64,000 bases of DNA from the NCBI GenBank assembly GCA_017540605.1, contig JAFYAS010000060.1, positions 1-64,000 of the forward strand, given 5' to 3'. A program made the position numbers and the translations under genes. The notes below the pieces were generated by a model, which saw only the letters and a program-made list of their open reading frames with translations, searched no databases and was not told the origin of the DNA. Every line of letters begins with the position of its first letter. The first letter of the stretch is position 1. The DNA comes from Lachnospiraceae bacterium. GTDB lineage: Bacteria > Bacillota > Clostridia > Lachnospirales > Lachnospiraceae. Positions 14,985 through 23,938 of the stretch are shown piece by piece.

Positions 14985-16223
14985 ATGGAAGATAAAGCAA
15001 GGCAGGACGAGCTTATCAGTACTCTTGAAAAAGAGAATTATGATGAGGAAGTCATTAAACAGGTAAAAGAGGATTTAGAGGCGGGGCTATCGGTGGATCA
15101 GGTATCAATTTATAAGATACGCAGGCTCAAGTCAAAGGACAGGGCGCTTATATCCAAAGGATTGCGTCTTGGGATGCCCTATGAAGTTATCTCAGATATG
15201 GTAAGTCATCGTTACAAGGATACACAGCTTGCGGTTGTAATTGGAGAGTATGCCGGTGGCACTGATATATCCGTGATAAAGGATGTGCTAAAGGAGTTTC
15301 GCACTGGTCATGATATTAAGGAGACATTTACACAGGTAAAAGAGCGCATGGCTAACACCGAGGAGAAACCGGTCGAGGCTGTAGAAACAGTTGAAGAGAC
15401 ATCTGAGAATGATTCGGAGATGGCTACGGATGAGTTCCCAAATTTAAATGCGTCCATAGGGCAGAAAATTACAAGCTCTGATTTCTTAAAATCCATTGAG
15501 ATGATGATGTCCGCATTTACGAACACGATGCAGATGCAGTTTGACCGCATGGACAAGAGGGAGGAGGAAAGGAAATCCAATGCAGATGCAAGTAAGGCTG
15601 AGGAGATTTTCAATGCCAAGATATCTGAATTAGAGGATAGCCTTTCTAATACGAAAAAGGAGCTTTCCGAATCCTACAGTGTCATGGAGACCAAGGAGAA
15701 GCAGATTAAGTCCTTGCGTGATGAGCTTGATGATAAGGAGAAGCAGATGAAAGATTCCATATCTGAAAAGGATAGGGAGATACAGGATTTAAGAGAGGAG
15801 CTGGATATGATGAGGGCAGGTGATTCAGATAATAGGGTAGGAATGAGAATTGATGCGAAACCACAGAATGTGTCGGAGAAGGCGGTTAAGAGTGTATCTG
15901 CAAATGTACCTAATTATGCTACAACTATGGTAGCGGCAAATGGAAAAATCATTCCTATTCAGGTGGAGAGGATGGAGCGTAAATCATCACTCGGTATTGG
16001 CGCATTGATGTCAAAGTTGCTCCCGAAGAGTTCTGCAAAGACCATTCTTACAAGGATGATTGAGGGGCGATATTCGGGAGAACAGCTTGCAGAGCTTGAG
16101 TTCGCATATAGTAAGGGGCTTGGTGAAGCGGAGGTCAATGAACTTATTGAAGCCAATCTCCCTGCTGATGAGATGCACGGCATCATAAATGTTGTTGCCG
16201 CAGCGAAGGGTGGTGAGGAATAA
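14985..16223 (+). CDS. Coiled-coil conjugation protein of unknown family
   Basis: The 412-residue product has an N-terminal helical region (LEKENYDEEVIKQVKEDLEA) and a middle part with low complexity. Residues around 200-285 form a long predicted coiled coil (EISELEDSLSNTKKELSES onward). The C-terminal 80 residues form a small helical domain. The ATG at 14985 has AGGAGG eight bases before it. It overlaps the PcfB-like gene by one base. It is probably a structural or relaxosome-associated component; no enzymatic motif is visible. Confidence 0.6.
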   Translation: MEDKARQDELISTLEKENYDEEVIKQVKEDLEAGLSVDQVSIYKIRRLKSKDRALISKGLRLGMPYEVISDMVSHRYKDTQLAVVIGEYAGGTDISVIKDVLKEFRTGHDIKETFTQVKERMANTEEKPVEAVETVEETSENDSEMATDEFPNLNASIGQKITSSDFLKSIEMMMSAFTNTMQMQFDRMDKREEERKSNADASKAEEIFNAKISELEDSLSNTKKELSESYSVMETKEKQIKSLRDELDDKEKQMKDSISEKDREIQDLREELDMMRAGDSDNRVGMRIDAKPQNVSEKAVKSVSANVPNYATTMVAANGKIIPIQVERMERKSSLGIGALMSKLLPKSSAKTILTRMIEGRYSGEQLAELEFAYSKGLGEAEVNELIEANLPADEMHGIINVVAAAKGGEE

Positions 16224-17314
16224 TGTCAGAGATCAGTGATGCAGTACAGATTATCCGTGTCGGTTTTGAGGGCATGGAGATAGCAATGAAGGTTGGAAGC
16301 GCTTCCATTGGTACAATGCAGAAAACAATGAAGTTCATCTATGGTATGCTGAATTTTGAGAAGAGTATGGGAAAGACTTCCATGAAGCATCTTCTGATGC
16401 GTGGCGGGGATCTGCAAGTGCTGGAGTTTGATAAGCAGGATTTGGCAAAGGTACAGAAGCTCGCAAAGAAGTACGGGATTTTATATTCCGTTATGCCTGA
16501 TATGGGTAAAGAGGGTAAGGTGGAGGTGCTTTTCCATAGTGAAGCAACACCCAGGGTTAATCTCCTGATTAGCAAGTTAAAATCAGATACGATGTCAGTA
16601 AAGAGTATGGATAAATTTTTAGAGGAAACCGATGATAAAGCACTTGGGGTTTTTGATAAATTTCTTAAAAAAGAAAAGTCGGGAAACCATGATGTCCACG
16701 CTGATGCAAACCTTGACAGTATGATAAAGAAAGTAGGTCAGTATGCCAAAGATAAAAAGAGTGTCAGTGTGGACGAAATTAAGAAAGATTTGTCCATAGA
16801 TAAGGACATGGTTAAAGAGGCGCTTTCTGAACTTCTTAAGATTGGCGTCGTGGATAAGCCGAATGAGCACGGTCAGTATAAAGTAATCATGGACAGTGAT
16901 TCAATTGATGCAAAGGTTAACAGGTTTCAGGAACTTACCAATCGTATGAGGACGATAGCGGCTTCAAAGAATACGAACCTTGTGGATATCACGATAGCAA
17001 AGAAGATGGTGTTCGAGGAGAATGACCATGCAATAAAGACTCTAATTCCAGGCACATATAAGACTGGTGCAAAGTACATCTGGCTCAATAAGTCGGATAT
17101 TATGGAGATTTATAATGGCAAGACCCTTCTTTCCTATCTTGACCGTAATAAAGATTATAAAATCTATTCAAAGGATAACAGGGTGATAGAAACAATAAAA
17201 GGCATTGACCTTTTTGAGGCACATTATGATGCGGTGGCTTCAGGAATCCGTGAGCATTTTGAAAAGGAGATGAAGCAGACTGTGACTCGAAGCACACAGG
17301 TAAGAAAGAGGTGA
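16223..17314 (+). CDS. PcfB-like DUF3801 protein
   Basis: The first 140 residues match the DUF3801/PcfB pattern: a helical start, then SMKHLLMRGGDLQVLEFD, then LAKKYGILYSVMPD. In pCF10 PcfB helps dock relaxase and DNA at the coupling protein. The C-terminal part (VSVDEIKKDLSIDKDMVKEA, LLKIGVVDKPNEHGQYKV) resembles a winged helix. The gene starts inside the stop of the previous gene and is followed directly by the coupling protein, the order seen in Gram-positive conjugation modules. Confidence 0.75.
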   Translation: MSEISDAVQIIRVGFEGMEIAMKVGSASIGTMQKTMKFIYGMLNFEKSMGKTSMKHLLMRGGDLQVLEFDKQDLAKVQKLAKKYGILYSVMPDMGKEGKVEVLFHSEATPRVNLLISKLKSDTMSVKSMDKFLEETDDKALGVFDKFLKKEKSGNHDVHADANLDSMIKKVGQYAKDKKSVSVDEIKKDLSIDKDMVKEALSELLKIGVVDKPNEHGQYKVIMDSDSIDAKVNRFQELTNRMRTIAASKNTNLVDITIAKKMVFEENDHAIKTLIPGTYKTGAKYIWLNKSDIMEIYNGKTLLSYLDRNKDYKIYSKDNRVIETIKGIDLFEAHYDAVASGIREHFEKEMKQTVTRSTQVRKR

Positions 17315-17320
17315 TGAGTA

Positions 17321-17860
17321 ATGAAGACTACAAAGAAAAAGCCTTCCATTCCTCTTATCATCGTTGGTGCATTGCTTGCAGCGTACCTTGGATATCTGGT
17401 CAATGGTGCATGGCATCAGGGGATTGAGTTTAGTGATTTTGTAAATAACATGATTGAGGTGCTAAGCTATCCGCTTAGGGATTATTATAATGAGAGCACA
17501 CTAAAAGCCATTGTTATTTCAGAAATTATTTTTGCTATGGTAATGCTGATGTACTACACAAGCCAGCGGTCGATGATGCCGGGCAGGGAGTATGGTACGG
17601 CAAGACTTGCTGCGCCGAAGGAGGTCAATAAGGTAATTCGTGATAAGGACGATGGAAAGAACCGAATTTTAAGTCAGAATGTGAGGATGAGTCTTGATAC
17701 AAGGCTTACGAAACTCAACAATAATGTTCTGATAATCGGAGGTTCGGGAAGTGGTAAGACATTTTACGAGGTAAAGCCAAATCTGATGCAGAGAAATTCA
17801 TCTTTTATCATAACCGACCCGAAAGGCGAGATTCTTCGCTCGGAAGGTGAGATGCTATAA
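17321..17860 (+). pseudogene. VirD4-type coupling protein, N-terminal part
   Basis: These 179 codons encode the front of a type IV coupling protein: two N-terminal membrane segments (residues 10-28 and 63-79) and a Walker A motif GGSGSGKT at 140-147. The frame stops at a TAA at 17858-17860, just after FIITDPKGEILRSEGEML. The codons after it (ANGYNVKVINLLEMD) continue the same protein in the same frame, so a single nonsense codon splits one gene of about 737 codons. Unless the stop is read through, or is a sequencing error, the element may be impaired in transfer. Confidence 0.85.
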
Positions 17861-17875
17861 GCTAACGGCTATAAT

Positions 17876-19534
17876 GTGAAGGTTATAAATTTGTTGGAGA
17901 TGGATAAGAGCGATTGCTATAATCCGTTTGTTTATCTCCGTGAGGAGACCGATGTGGTAAAGCTGGTAACGAATATCATGTCCAATACCACACCAAAGAA
18001 TGCGACAAGTTCAGATCCGTTTTGGGATAAGGCAGAGGGGCTGTTTCTACAGTCTCTTTTCTATTATGTGTGGCTTGAATGTCCGATTGCCAAGAGGAAT
18101 ATGGCTACAGTTATGGAACTTATCGGCAAGGCAGAGGTCACGGAAAAGGATAAGCCTTCGGAACTTGATAAGCAGATGTCTTTTCTTGAGCATACTTCTC
18201 CACTTGGAGCAAACCATCCTGCGGTAAAGCAGTATAAGAAGTGTATGCGTGGTGCAGGTGATACCATCCGTTCCATTATCATATCAGCAAATTCAAGACT
18301 TGCAAAGCTTGAGAATAAGCAGGTATTAAGGCTTTTGTCAAAGGATGACTTAAACCTTGCGGAGCTTGGCACGGGTGTCAGCAACGACGGTCATACAAAG
18401 ACGGCTCTATTCTGCGTAATACCTGACAGCGACAAATCCTATAACTTTATTATAGGTATGCTCTATACGCAGATTTTCCAGGAACTTTACTATCAGGCGG
18501 ACTTTAATTACGGCGGTAGGTTGCCAATCCATGTGACATTCATGCTTGATGAGTTTGCAAATGTCGCTTTGCCGGATGATTACTGTTCGCTGCTTTCGAC
18601 CATGAGAAGTCGTGAGATTTCATCAGTTATCATCATACAGAACCTTGCTCAGATAAAAGCACTTTTTAAGGATACTTGGGAAACAATTCCGGGCAACTGC
18701 GATACACTTGTTTATCTCGGCGGTAATGAGCAGAGTACACATGAGTATATCTCAAAGTTACTCGGCAAGGCTACCATTGACAAGAAGTCTACGGGAGAAT
18801 CGAGGGGCAGACAGGGTAGTTCAAGTCGAAATTTTGATGTGCTCGGTCGAGAGATTATGACACCGGATGAGGTTAGGAAGATGGATAACTCAAAATGTCT
18901 TATCTTTATTCGTGGTCTTGATCCGGTGCTTGACGGTAAGTATTACACACCTAAACATCCTATGTTTTCACAGACAGCGGACGGTGACGGTGAAACTTAT
19001 CAGTATGTGAAAAAGGCGGATGACCATTTTATTGGTAAGCCTTTCGAGATTCTTAATGAGCAGGGTGTCGAACATTTTGTGAAGATGAAGGAGAACGGCG
19101 AGAATGTGTTCATTCAGGACCTTACCTATGAGGAGTTCATGAGTCTTGATAAAGATAGGATGAATGAGTATATCCTTACGGAAGAGGAACTGTTGGAGAA
19201 CAGGAAGTTCTTAAAATCCATGGAGGAACAGATGGAACTTGAGTACGTACCTAATGAGGCAGAAGAGAAATCAGGCACAAATATGCTTTCTGATTTGATT
19301 AAGGCTGCCATGGAAAGTAGAGAGAAGGAGAAAGAGATAATCGCAAATGAGACTTTAGAGCAGAGGTTAAAGCGTATATCCTTCACACCACAGATTAGAA
19401 AGCTACTTGAATGTGCAGTGGCTATGAAAATTCCTGAAGATGAGATACTTAAATATGCCTATGAGGGTGTGTCAATAATAAAACTAGGTCAGTTCTTAAA
19501 TAGCTATAAGGCCAAAGAGAAAACTGTAGCTTGA
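17876..19534 (+). pseudogene. VirD4-type coupling protein, C-terminal part
   Basis: This 552-codon frame continues the coupling protein after the TAA at 17858. It contains the Walker B region (VTFMLDEFANVALPDDYC) and the conserved sensor-like IIIQNLAQIKALF and NCDTLVYLGGNEQSTHEY of VirD4/TraG ATPases. A GTG at 17876 is the first in-frame start after the stop, but it lacks a good ribosome binding site and the piece would have no membrane anchor or Walker A. It is best read as the back half of a disrupted gene. The rest of the frame is intact, which argues for a recent mutation. Confidence 0.85.
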
Positions 19535-19601
19535 TTTCATATAATAATCCCTTATGCCAGAATAATAATCGGGACAAGGGTTTAAATATAAACTATTAAC
19601 C

Positions 19602-19645
19602 GGGAGAGATGTATATCAGCCGATATGCGTCTCTCCCTATTTTTT
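19602..19645 (+). terminator. Attenuator-like hairpin before the pilin-like gene
   Basis: GGGAGAGATGTATAT (19602-19616) pairs with ATATGCGTCTCTCCC (19623-19637), one mismatch, followed by TATTTTTT. It separates the coupling protein from the mating-channel genes and probably reduces their transcription. Confidence 0.6.
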
Positions 19646-19725
19646 ATGAAAAGGAGATTTTTATCATGATGAGATTATTCAAGAATGCAATGAGCAACAA
19701 GTCAGGGAAGAAGGAGGTTTCTACC

Positions 19726-20046
19726 ATGAAAAAGAAGAGAAGGAGTTTTATGAAGCAGGTGATGGTTCCGGCATTTTGCTGTGCCGTGACAGTCATGAAC
19801 CTTATGAGTACAACTGCATTTGCGGCAGGAACAGAAGCGGTGACAAAGCCGCTTGAAAGCTTGAAGACACTTATTATTGCGGTTATCGGTGCTATTGGTG
19901 TCATTATACTTGCTAAGAATGTGATGGAGTTTGCGCAAGCGTATCAGCAGCAGGATTCATCAACCATGAATTCGGCGCTTAAGGGTATTGTTGCAGGCGT
20001 GATGATGGCGGGTATTTCTTCTGTGCTTACATTTCTTGGCTTCTGA
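19726..20046 (+). CDS. VirB2/pilin-like small membrane protein
   Basis: The 106-residue product has a signal-like N-terminus ending TTAFAAG and two hydrophobic segments (LIIAVIGAIGVIILAKNV and GIVAGVMMAGISSVLTFLGF), the layout of VirB2-type or Maff2-type conjugation proteins. Two starts fit: ATG 19726 with AAGGAGG eight bases before, and ATG 19666 with AAAAGGAG, which adds 20 residues. I prefer the shorter form because it begins directly with the signal peptide. It is the first gene of the channel cluster. Confidence 0.7.
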   Translation: MKKKRRSFMKQVMVPAFCCAVTVMNLMSTTAFAAGTEAVTKPLESLKTLIIAVIGAIGVIILAKNVMEFAQAYQQQDSSTMNSALKGIVAGVMMAGISSVLTFLGF

Positions 20047-20063
20047 AAAATTAGGTATTGGGG

Positions 20064-20079
20064 CAGGGAATATTCCCTG
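20064..20079. repeat. Perfect 16-bp palindrome before the VirB6-like gene
   Basis: CAGGGAATATTCCCTG is a perfect palindrome in the 56-base gap between the pilin-like and VirB6-like genes. It could be a small RNA hairpin limiting readthrough or a protein binding site; no T-tract follows. Confidence 0.35.
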
Positions 20080-20102
20080 GCCGGAAAGGCAGGTGAATGT
20101 AA

Positions 20103-20945
20103 ATGGATTTTTTTAAGCTCGGTGGTGTCATCTTAGAGTTATTAAACATGGTATTCGGTTTTTGGAATAATCAGGTATCACTTGTGTTTGGACTTCTCGG
20201 AGAATCACCGATGAATTTTAAGGGCGGTGGTCCATGGGGTGTGATATCAGGAATAGAGCCTATATTTGTTGCAGTAGGATCTTCGCTGGTAGTTCTGTTC
20301 TTCGTGATAGGCTTCTGTTCAGAATCTGTGGATGTGAAAGAAGAAATGAGATTCGAAGTGATACTTCGTATGCTCATTAGACTTGGTCTTGCGGAGTGGT
20401 TCGTGGCGAACAATGTGATGATTATGAAGGCTGTCTTTACTTCGGTTGGCAACCTGGTTGGACTTTTATCGGCCGGGAAAACAACAGAATTAAAGATAGC
20501 CTCTGATCAGGCAAAGATTATTGAAGAACTGGGTTTTGGAGAATCGTTGCTGATGTTGATATTGTCAGCGCTTCTTTCCATTATCATTATTATCTGTGGT
20601 TTCTTTTTGATATACACAGTATATTTCAGGTTTATGAAGCTGTTAATCATTGTGCCGTTAGGCTCAATCGCCTACTCAACGATGGGCGGTAACAGAATGG
20701 TGGCTCATACGGCTGTCACATATAGCAAATATTTTCTGTCCGTGGCACTTGAAGCAGTGGTGATGGCTCTTGCGATTATACTCTGTAACGCACTTATTAA
20801 TGCGGGGCTTCCGTCATTTACGGGAGATTACGCAGACTGGGCAAAGGTGCTGATCTATCTTTGTGAGATGACATTTACGATTGCGCTCACGGTCGGTACG
20901 GTAAAAGGAGCACAGAGCCTTGTAAGCAAGGCACTTGGCATTTAG
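20103..20945 (+). CDS. VirB6/TrbL-like conjugation membrane protein
   Basis: The 280-residue protein has several strongly hydrophobic segments (about 55-78, 155-185, 205-235 and 250-270) and no enzymatic motif. This fits the polytopic VirB6/TrbL-type proteins of Gram-positive mating channels. Its place between the pilin-like and VirB3-like genes is the standard one. The assignment rests on topology and gene order more than on residues. Confidence 0.7.
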   Translation: MDFFKLGGVILELLNMVFGFWNNQVSLVFGLLGESPMNFKGGGPWGVISGIEPIFVAVGSSLVVLFFVIGFCSESVDVKEEMRFEVILRMLIRLGLAEWFVANNVMIMKAVFTSVGNLVGLLSAGKTTELKIASDQAKIIEELGFGESLLMLILSALLSIIIIICGFFLIYTVYFRFMKLLIIVPLGSIAYSTMGGNRMVAHTAVTYSKYFLSVALEAVVMALAIILCNALINAGLPSFTGDYADWAKVLIYLCEMTFTIALTVGTVKGAQSLVSKALGI

Positions 20946-20958
20946 AATGGAGGTTTTT

Positions 20959-21474
20959 ATGGTTATTGAGGTAAATAAAGATATAGACCGTTACAAGGAA
21001 TCGGTAGTACTTGGACTAACGGCAAGGCAGCTGATTTACAGCATTATATCGGTTGTGATAGGAGGAGGCATTGTCCTTCTTGTTTATCCGTATGTTGGAT
21101 TGACAACAAGTGCATACATCGCAATTCCCGTGGTGGCTCCGATTGCCTTGACGGGTTTCTATTCATACAACGGTATGACTTTTATGGAAATGATGAAATT
21201 AAAGCTTCATTTTTCTTTTGGCAATAAGGCACTCACCTATGTATCTACGGAGAGTGCGGATGAGATAAGGAAGGTTCAGCTGGAAGAAGAGACGGCAGGT
21301 AAGAAGAAGGGCTTCTTCTTTACGGGTAAAAAGACAAAGCAGACAGAGGTTACGCCGGTTCATACAGGCTCAAAGGAATCTGCAAAGAAAAGCCTGATGC
21401 TTATGTTATTTGCTGTGGTCGGACTTGTTGTACTCTTTGTGGTGGCTGCTGTGATATTGAAGATGTACATGTAA
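20959..21474 (+). CDS. PrgI/VirB3-like membrane protein
   Basis: The N-terminus (EVNKDIDRYKESVVLGLTARQL) is characteristic of PrgI-family proteins, followed by two adjacent membrane segments as in VirB3. The 171-residue product is longer than VirB3 and has an extra C-terminal membrane segment after a basic linker. The ATG at 20959 has GGAGG seven to eight bases before it. PrgI proteins anchor the VirB4 ATPase, encoded next. Confidence 0.8.
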   Translation: MVIEVNKDIDRYKESVVLGLTARQLIYSIISVVIGGGIVLLVYPYVGLTTSAYIAIPVVAPIALTGFYSYNGMTFMEMMKLKLHFSFGNKALTYVSTESADEIRKVQLEEETAGKKKGFFFTGKKTKQTEVTPVHTGSKESAKKSLMLMLFAVVGLVVLFVVAAVILKMYM

Positions 21475-21492
21475 CACATCGGAAAGGATGGA

Positions 21493-23925
21493 ATGATTAT
21501 GGGATTATTTTCTGACGGATTTAAGGAACTTAAGAAGGCAAGTGTGCCTCTTTACAAGGCTCCCAAGTCCATACAGGAGACGATAGAAATTGAGAAGGTG
21601 GCAGTAAACGGTATCTTTGAGGTATCAAAGAACCGCTACTCTAAGTGTTATCGTTTCAATGATATTAACTACACGACAACAAATGAGGATGAGCAGATAG
21701 ACATCTTCGAGAGGTACTGCAAGTTCCTTAACAGTCTTGACTGTGCTTTTAAGATTACGGTCAACAACAAGAACAAGGATATGGATAAGCTCCGTGACTA
21801 TATCTTGCTTGCTTATCAGAAAGATGGATATGATGAGTATCGAAAGATTTATAACGATATCATTGAGGAGAAAATCCGTGATGGCAGGCAGGGTATTGAG
21901 CAGGAGAGGTATCTTACCATAACGATTGAGAGAAAGAACTTTGAGGAAGCAAAGGCACAGTTTGCCACAATTGAGGCTACCGTTCATAAAGCTTTCTCGG
22001 AACTTGGAACGGATATCATTCCGCTTGACGGAAATGAGAGGTTAAAGGTTCTTCATAACTTCTATCATCTTGGAGAGGAGGATACCTTTGATTTTGACAT
22101 CAAGAATGCTGCAAAGGTTGGGGCAGATTTTCGTAATGACCTTTGTAACGGGATGCTTAAATACTTCCCGGAGCATATCGAAGATGAGGGCAAATTCGTT
22201 CGGGCTCTTTTTATCAAAAAGTATCCGAGTTCACTCTCTGACAGATTCTTAAATGAGATTACTTCTTTACCCGTTCACTCCGTAACGAGTATTGATGTTG
22301 TTCCGATACCGAAGGACATGACAACAAAGGTACTTCAGAAAAAGTATCTTGGAATTGAATCAGACATTATCAAGCAGCAGAGGGTGAGGAATAAGAATAA
22401 TGATTTTTCTTCTGAGATTTCCTATGCAAAAAGAACGGAGAAAAAAGAGATAGAACAGATTATGGACGATGTGAGGGAGAATGACCAGTGCATGTTCTAT
22501 GTGGCGGTTACTATTCTTCTTGTGGCAGAGAGCAAGGATGAACTTGAGAGTATGACGGAATCTATCGTGACAATCGGTAAGAGAAACTCCGTGACGATAG
22601 ATACCCACTATCTCAAACAGAGAGAAGCTCTTAACACGGCTCTTCCTATTGGAATCAGACAGGTGGAGACTATGAGGACGATGCTTACCCAATCCTTAGC
22701 AGTGCTGCTTCCGTTTAATGTGCAGGAATTGAATGATTCAGGTGGTAATTACTACGGTATCAACCAGATTAGCAAAAATGTAAATGTAGGTAACAGAAAG
22801 AAGCTCTTGAACGGAAATGGATTTATTTTTGGTGTGCCCGGTTCCGGAAAGAGCTTTTTTGCAAAGCAGGAGATGGGTAGTGTATTTCTTAATACCAACG
22901 ATGACGTGATAGTTATAGACCCGATGAATGAGTATTTTGGTATAGCTGATACTTTTGGCGGTGCAATCGTTAATCTATCTGCATATACCAAGAACTATGT
23001 GAATCCTTTGGAGGCTGATTTATCACAGGTAAATGAAAAGGGTATCCGTGACGTGATTGCTGACAAGTCAGAGTTTATGCTTGGACTTTGTGACCAGCTT
23101 TTAGGCTCGGCGCTTAATCAGAAACACCATTCCATCATCGACAGGTGCGTGAAGGATTTGTATTTTGATTCGTGGAGAAATCACAAAGTACCGCTTATGA
23201 GCGACTTTTATCATATATTGAAGGCCCAGGCAGAATCAGAGGCACAGGAGCTTGCTCTATGTCTCGAACTTTTTGTAGAGGGTTCGCTTAATATCTTCAA
23301 TCATCATACAAACGTTGATGAGGACAACAGACTTACCGTTTATGGCATTCAGGATTTGGGTTCACAGCTTGCACCCGTGGCAATGCTTGTCATGATGGAG
23401 GCTATTCAGTCAAGAATCATCGAGAATGGTAGAAAAGGCAGGGCTACATGGCTTTATATTGATGAGTGCCATGTTCTCCTTAACAGCGATTACAGTGCGA
23501 CTTATCTTCAACAGCTATGGAAAAAGGTGAGGAAGCAGGGCGGACTTTGTACCGGTATCAGCCAGAATGTCACAGACCTTTTGCAGAACTATATTGCCTC
23601 TACGCTCATATCAAACAGCGAGTTTATTGCACTTCTTAAACAGAGTAATATCGACAGTGCGAAACTTGCCGAGGTCATCGGCGTATCGGATGCGCAGCTT
23701 CGATTTGTAAGCAACAGCCCAAGTGGTACGGGGCTTATCAAGTGCGGTTCGGTGGTGATTCCATTTGATAATACGATTGGGAAAGATACGGCACTTTATA
23801 AGCTCTACAACACGAATATCCATGAGAAGATTGCAGAAGGGCTTATGGACAATACGCCTGTTACTTCTGAAAACTCCGATGTCGAACAATCTGCGGAGAA
23901 GTACAACAGTTGGTTGATTTATTAA
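21493..23925 (+). CDS. VirB4-like conjugation ATPase
   Basis: The 810-residue protein is the channel ATPase. It has a long N-terminal VirB4 domain, a Walker A motif GVPGSGKSFF near residue 447, a Walker B region ATWLYIDECHVLL, and the following QQLWKKVRKQGGLCTGISQN typical of the family. It lacks a membrane segment and would be held by the PrgI-like protein. In-frame ATGs at 21493 and 21499 are both possible. The frame is intact, in contrast with the coupling protein. Confidence 0.92.
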   Translation: MIMGLFSDGFKELKKASVPLYKAPKSIQETIEIEKVAVNGIFEVSKNRYSKCYRFNDINYTTTNEDEQIDIFERYCKFLNSLDCAFKITVNNKNKDMDKLRDYILLAYQKDGYDEYRKIYNDIIEEKIRDGRQGIEQERYLTITIERKNFEEAKAQFATIEATVHKAFSELGTDIIPLDGNERLKVLHNFYHLGEEDTFDFDIKNAAKVGADFRNDLCNGMLKYFPEHIEDEGKFVRALFIKKYPSSLSDRFLNEITSLPVHSVTSIDVVPIPKDMTTKVLQKKYLGIESDIIKQQRVRNKNNDFSSEISYAKRTEKKEIEQIMDDVRENDQCMFYVAVTILLVAESKDELESMTESIVTIGKRNSVTIDTHYLKQREALNTALPIGIRQVETMRTMLTQSLAVLLPFNVQELNDSGGNYYGINQISKNVNVGNRKKLLNGNGFIFGVPGSGKSFFAKQEMGSVFLNTNDDVIVIDPMNEYFGIADTFGGAIVNLSAYTKNYVNPLEADLSQVNEKGIRDVIADKSEFMLGLCDQLLGSALNQKHHSIIDRCVKDLYFDSWRNHKVPLMSDFYHILKAQAESEAQELALCLELFVEGSLNIFNHHTNVDEDNRLTVYGIQDLGSQLAPVAMLVMMEAIQSRIIENGRKGRATWLYIDECHVLLNSDYSATYLQQLWKKVRKQGGLCTGISQNVTDLLQNYIASTLISNSEFIALLKQSNIDSAKLAEVIGVSDAQLRFVSNSPSGTGLIKCGSVVIPFDNTIGKDTALYKLYNTNIHEKIAEGLMDNTPVTSENSDVEQSAEKYNSWLIY

Positions 23926-23938
23926 GGACGGTGAGTAT

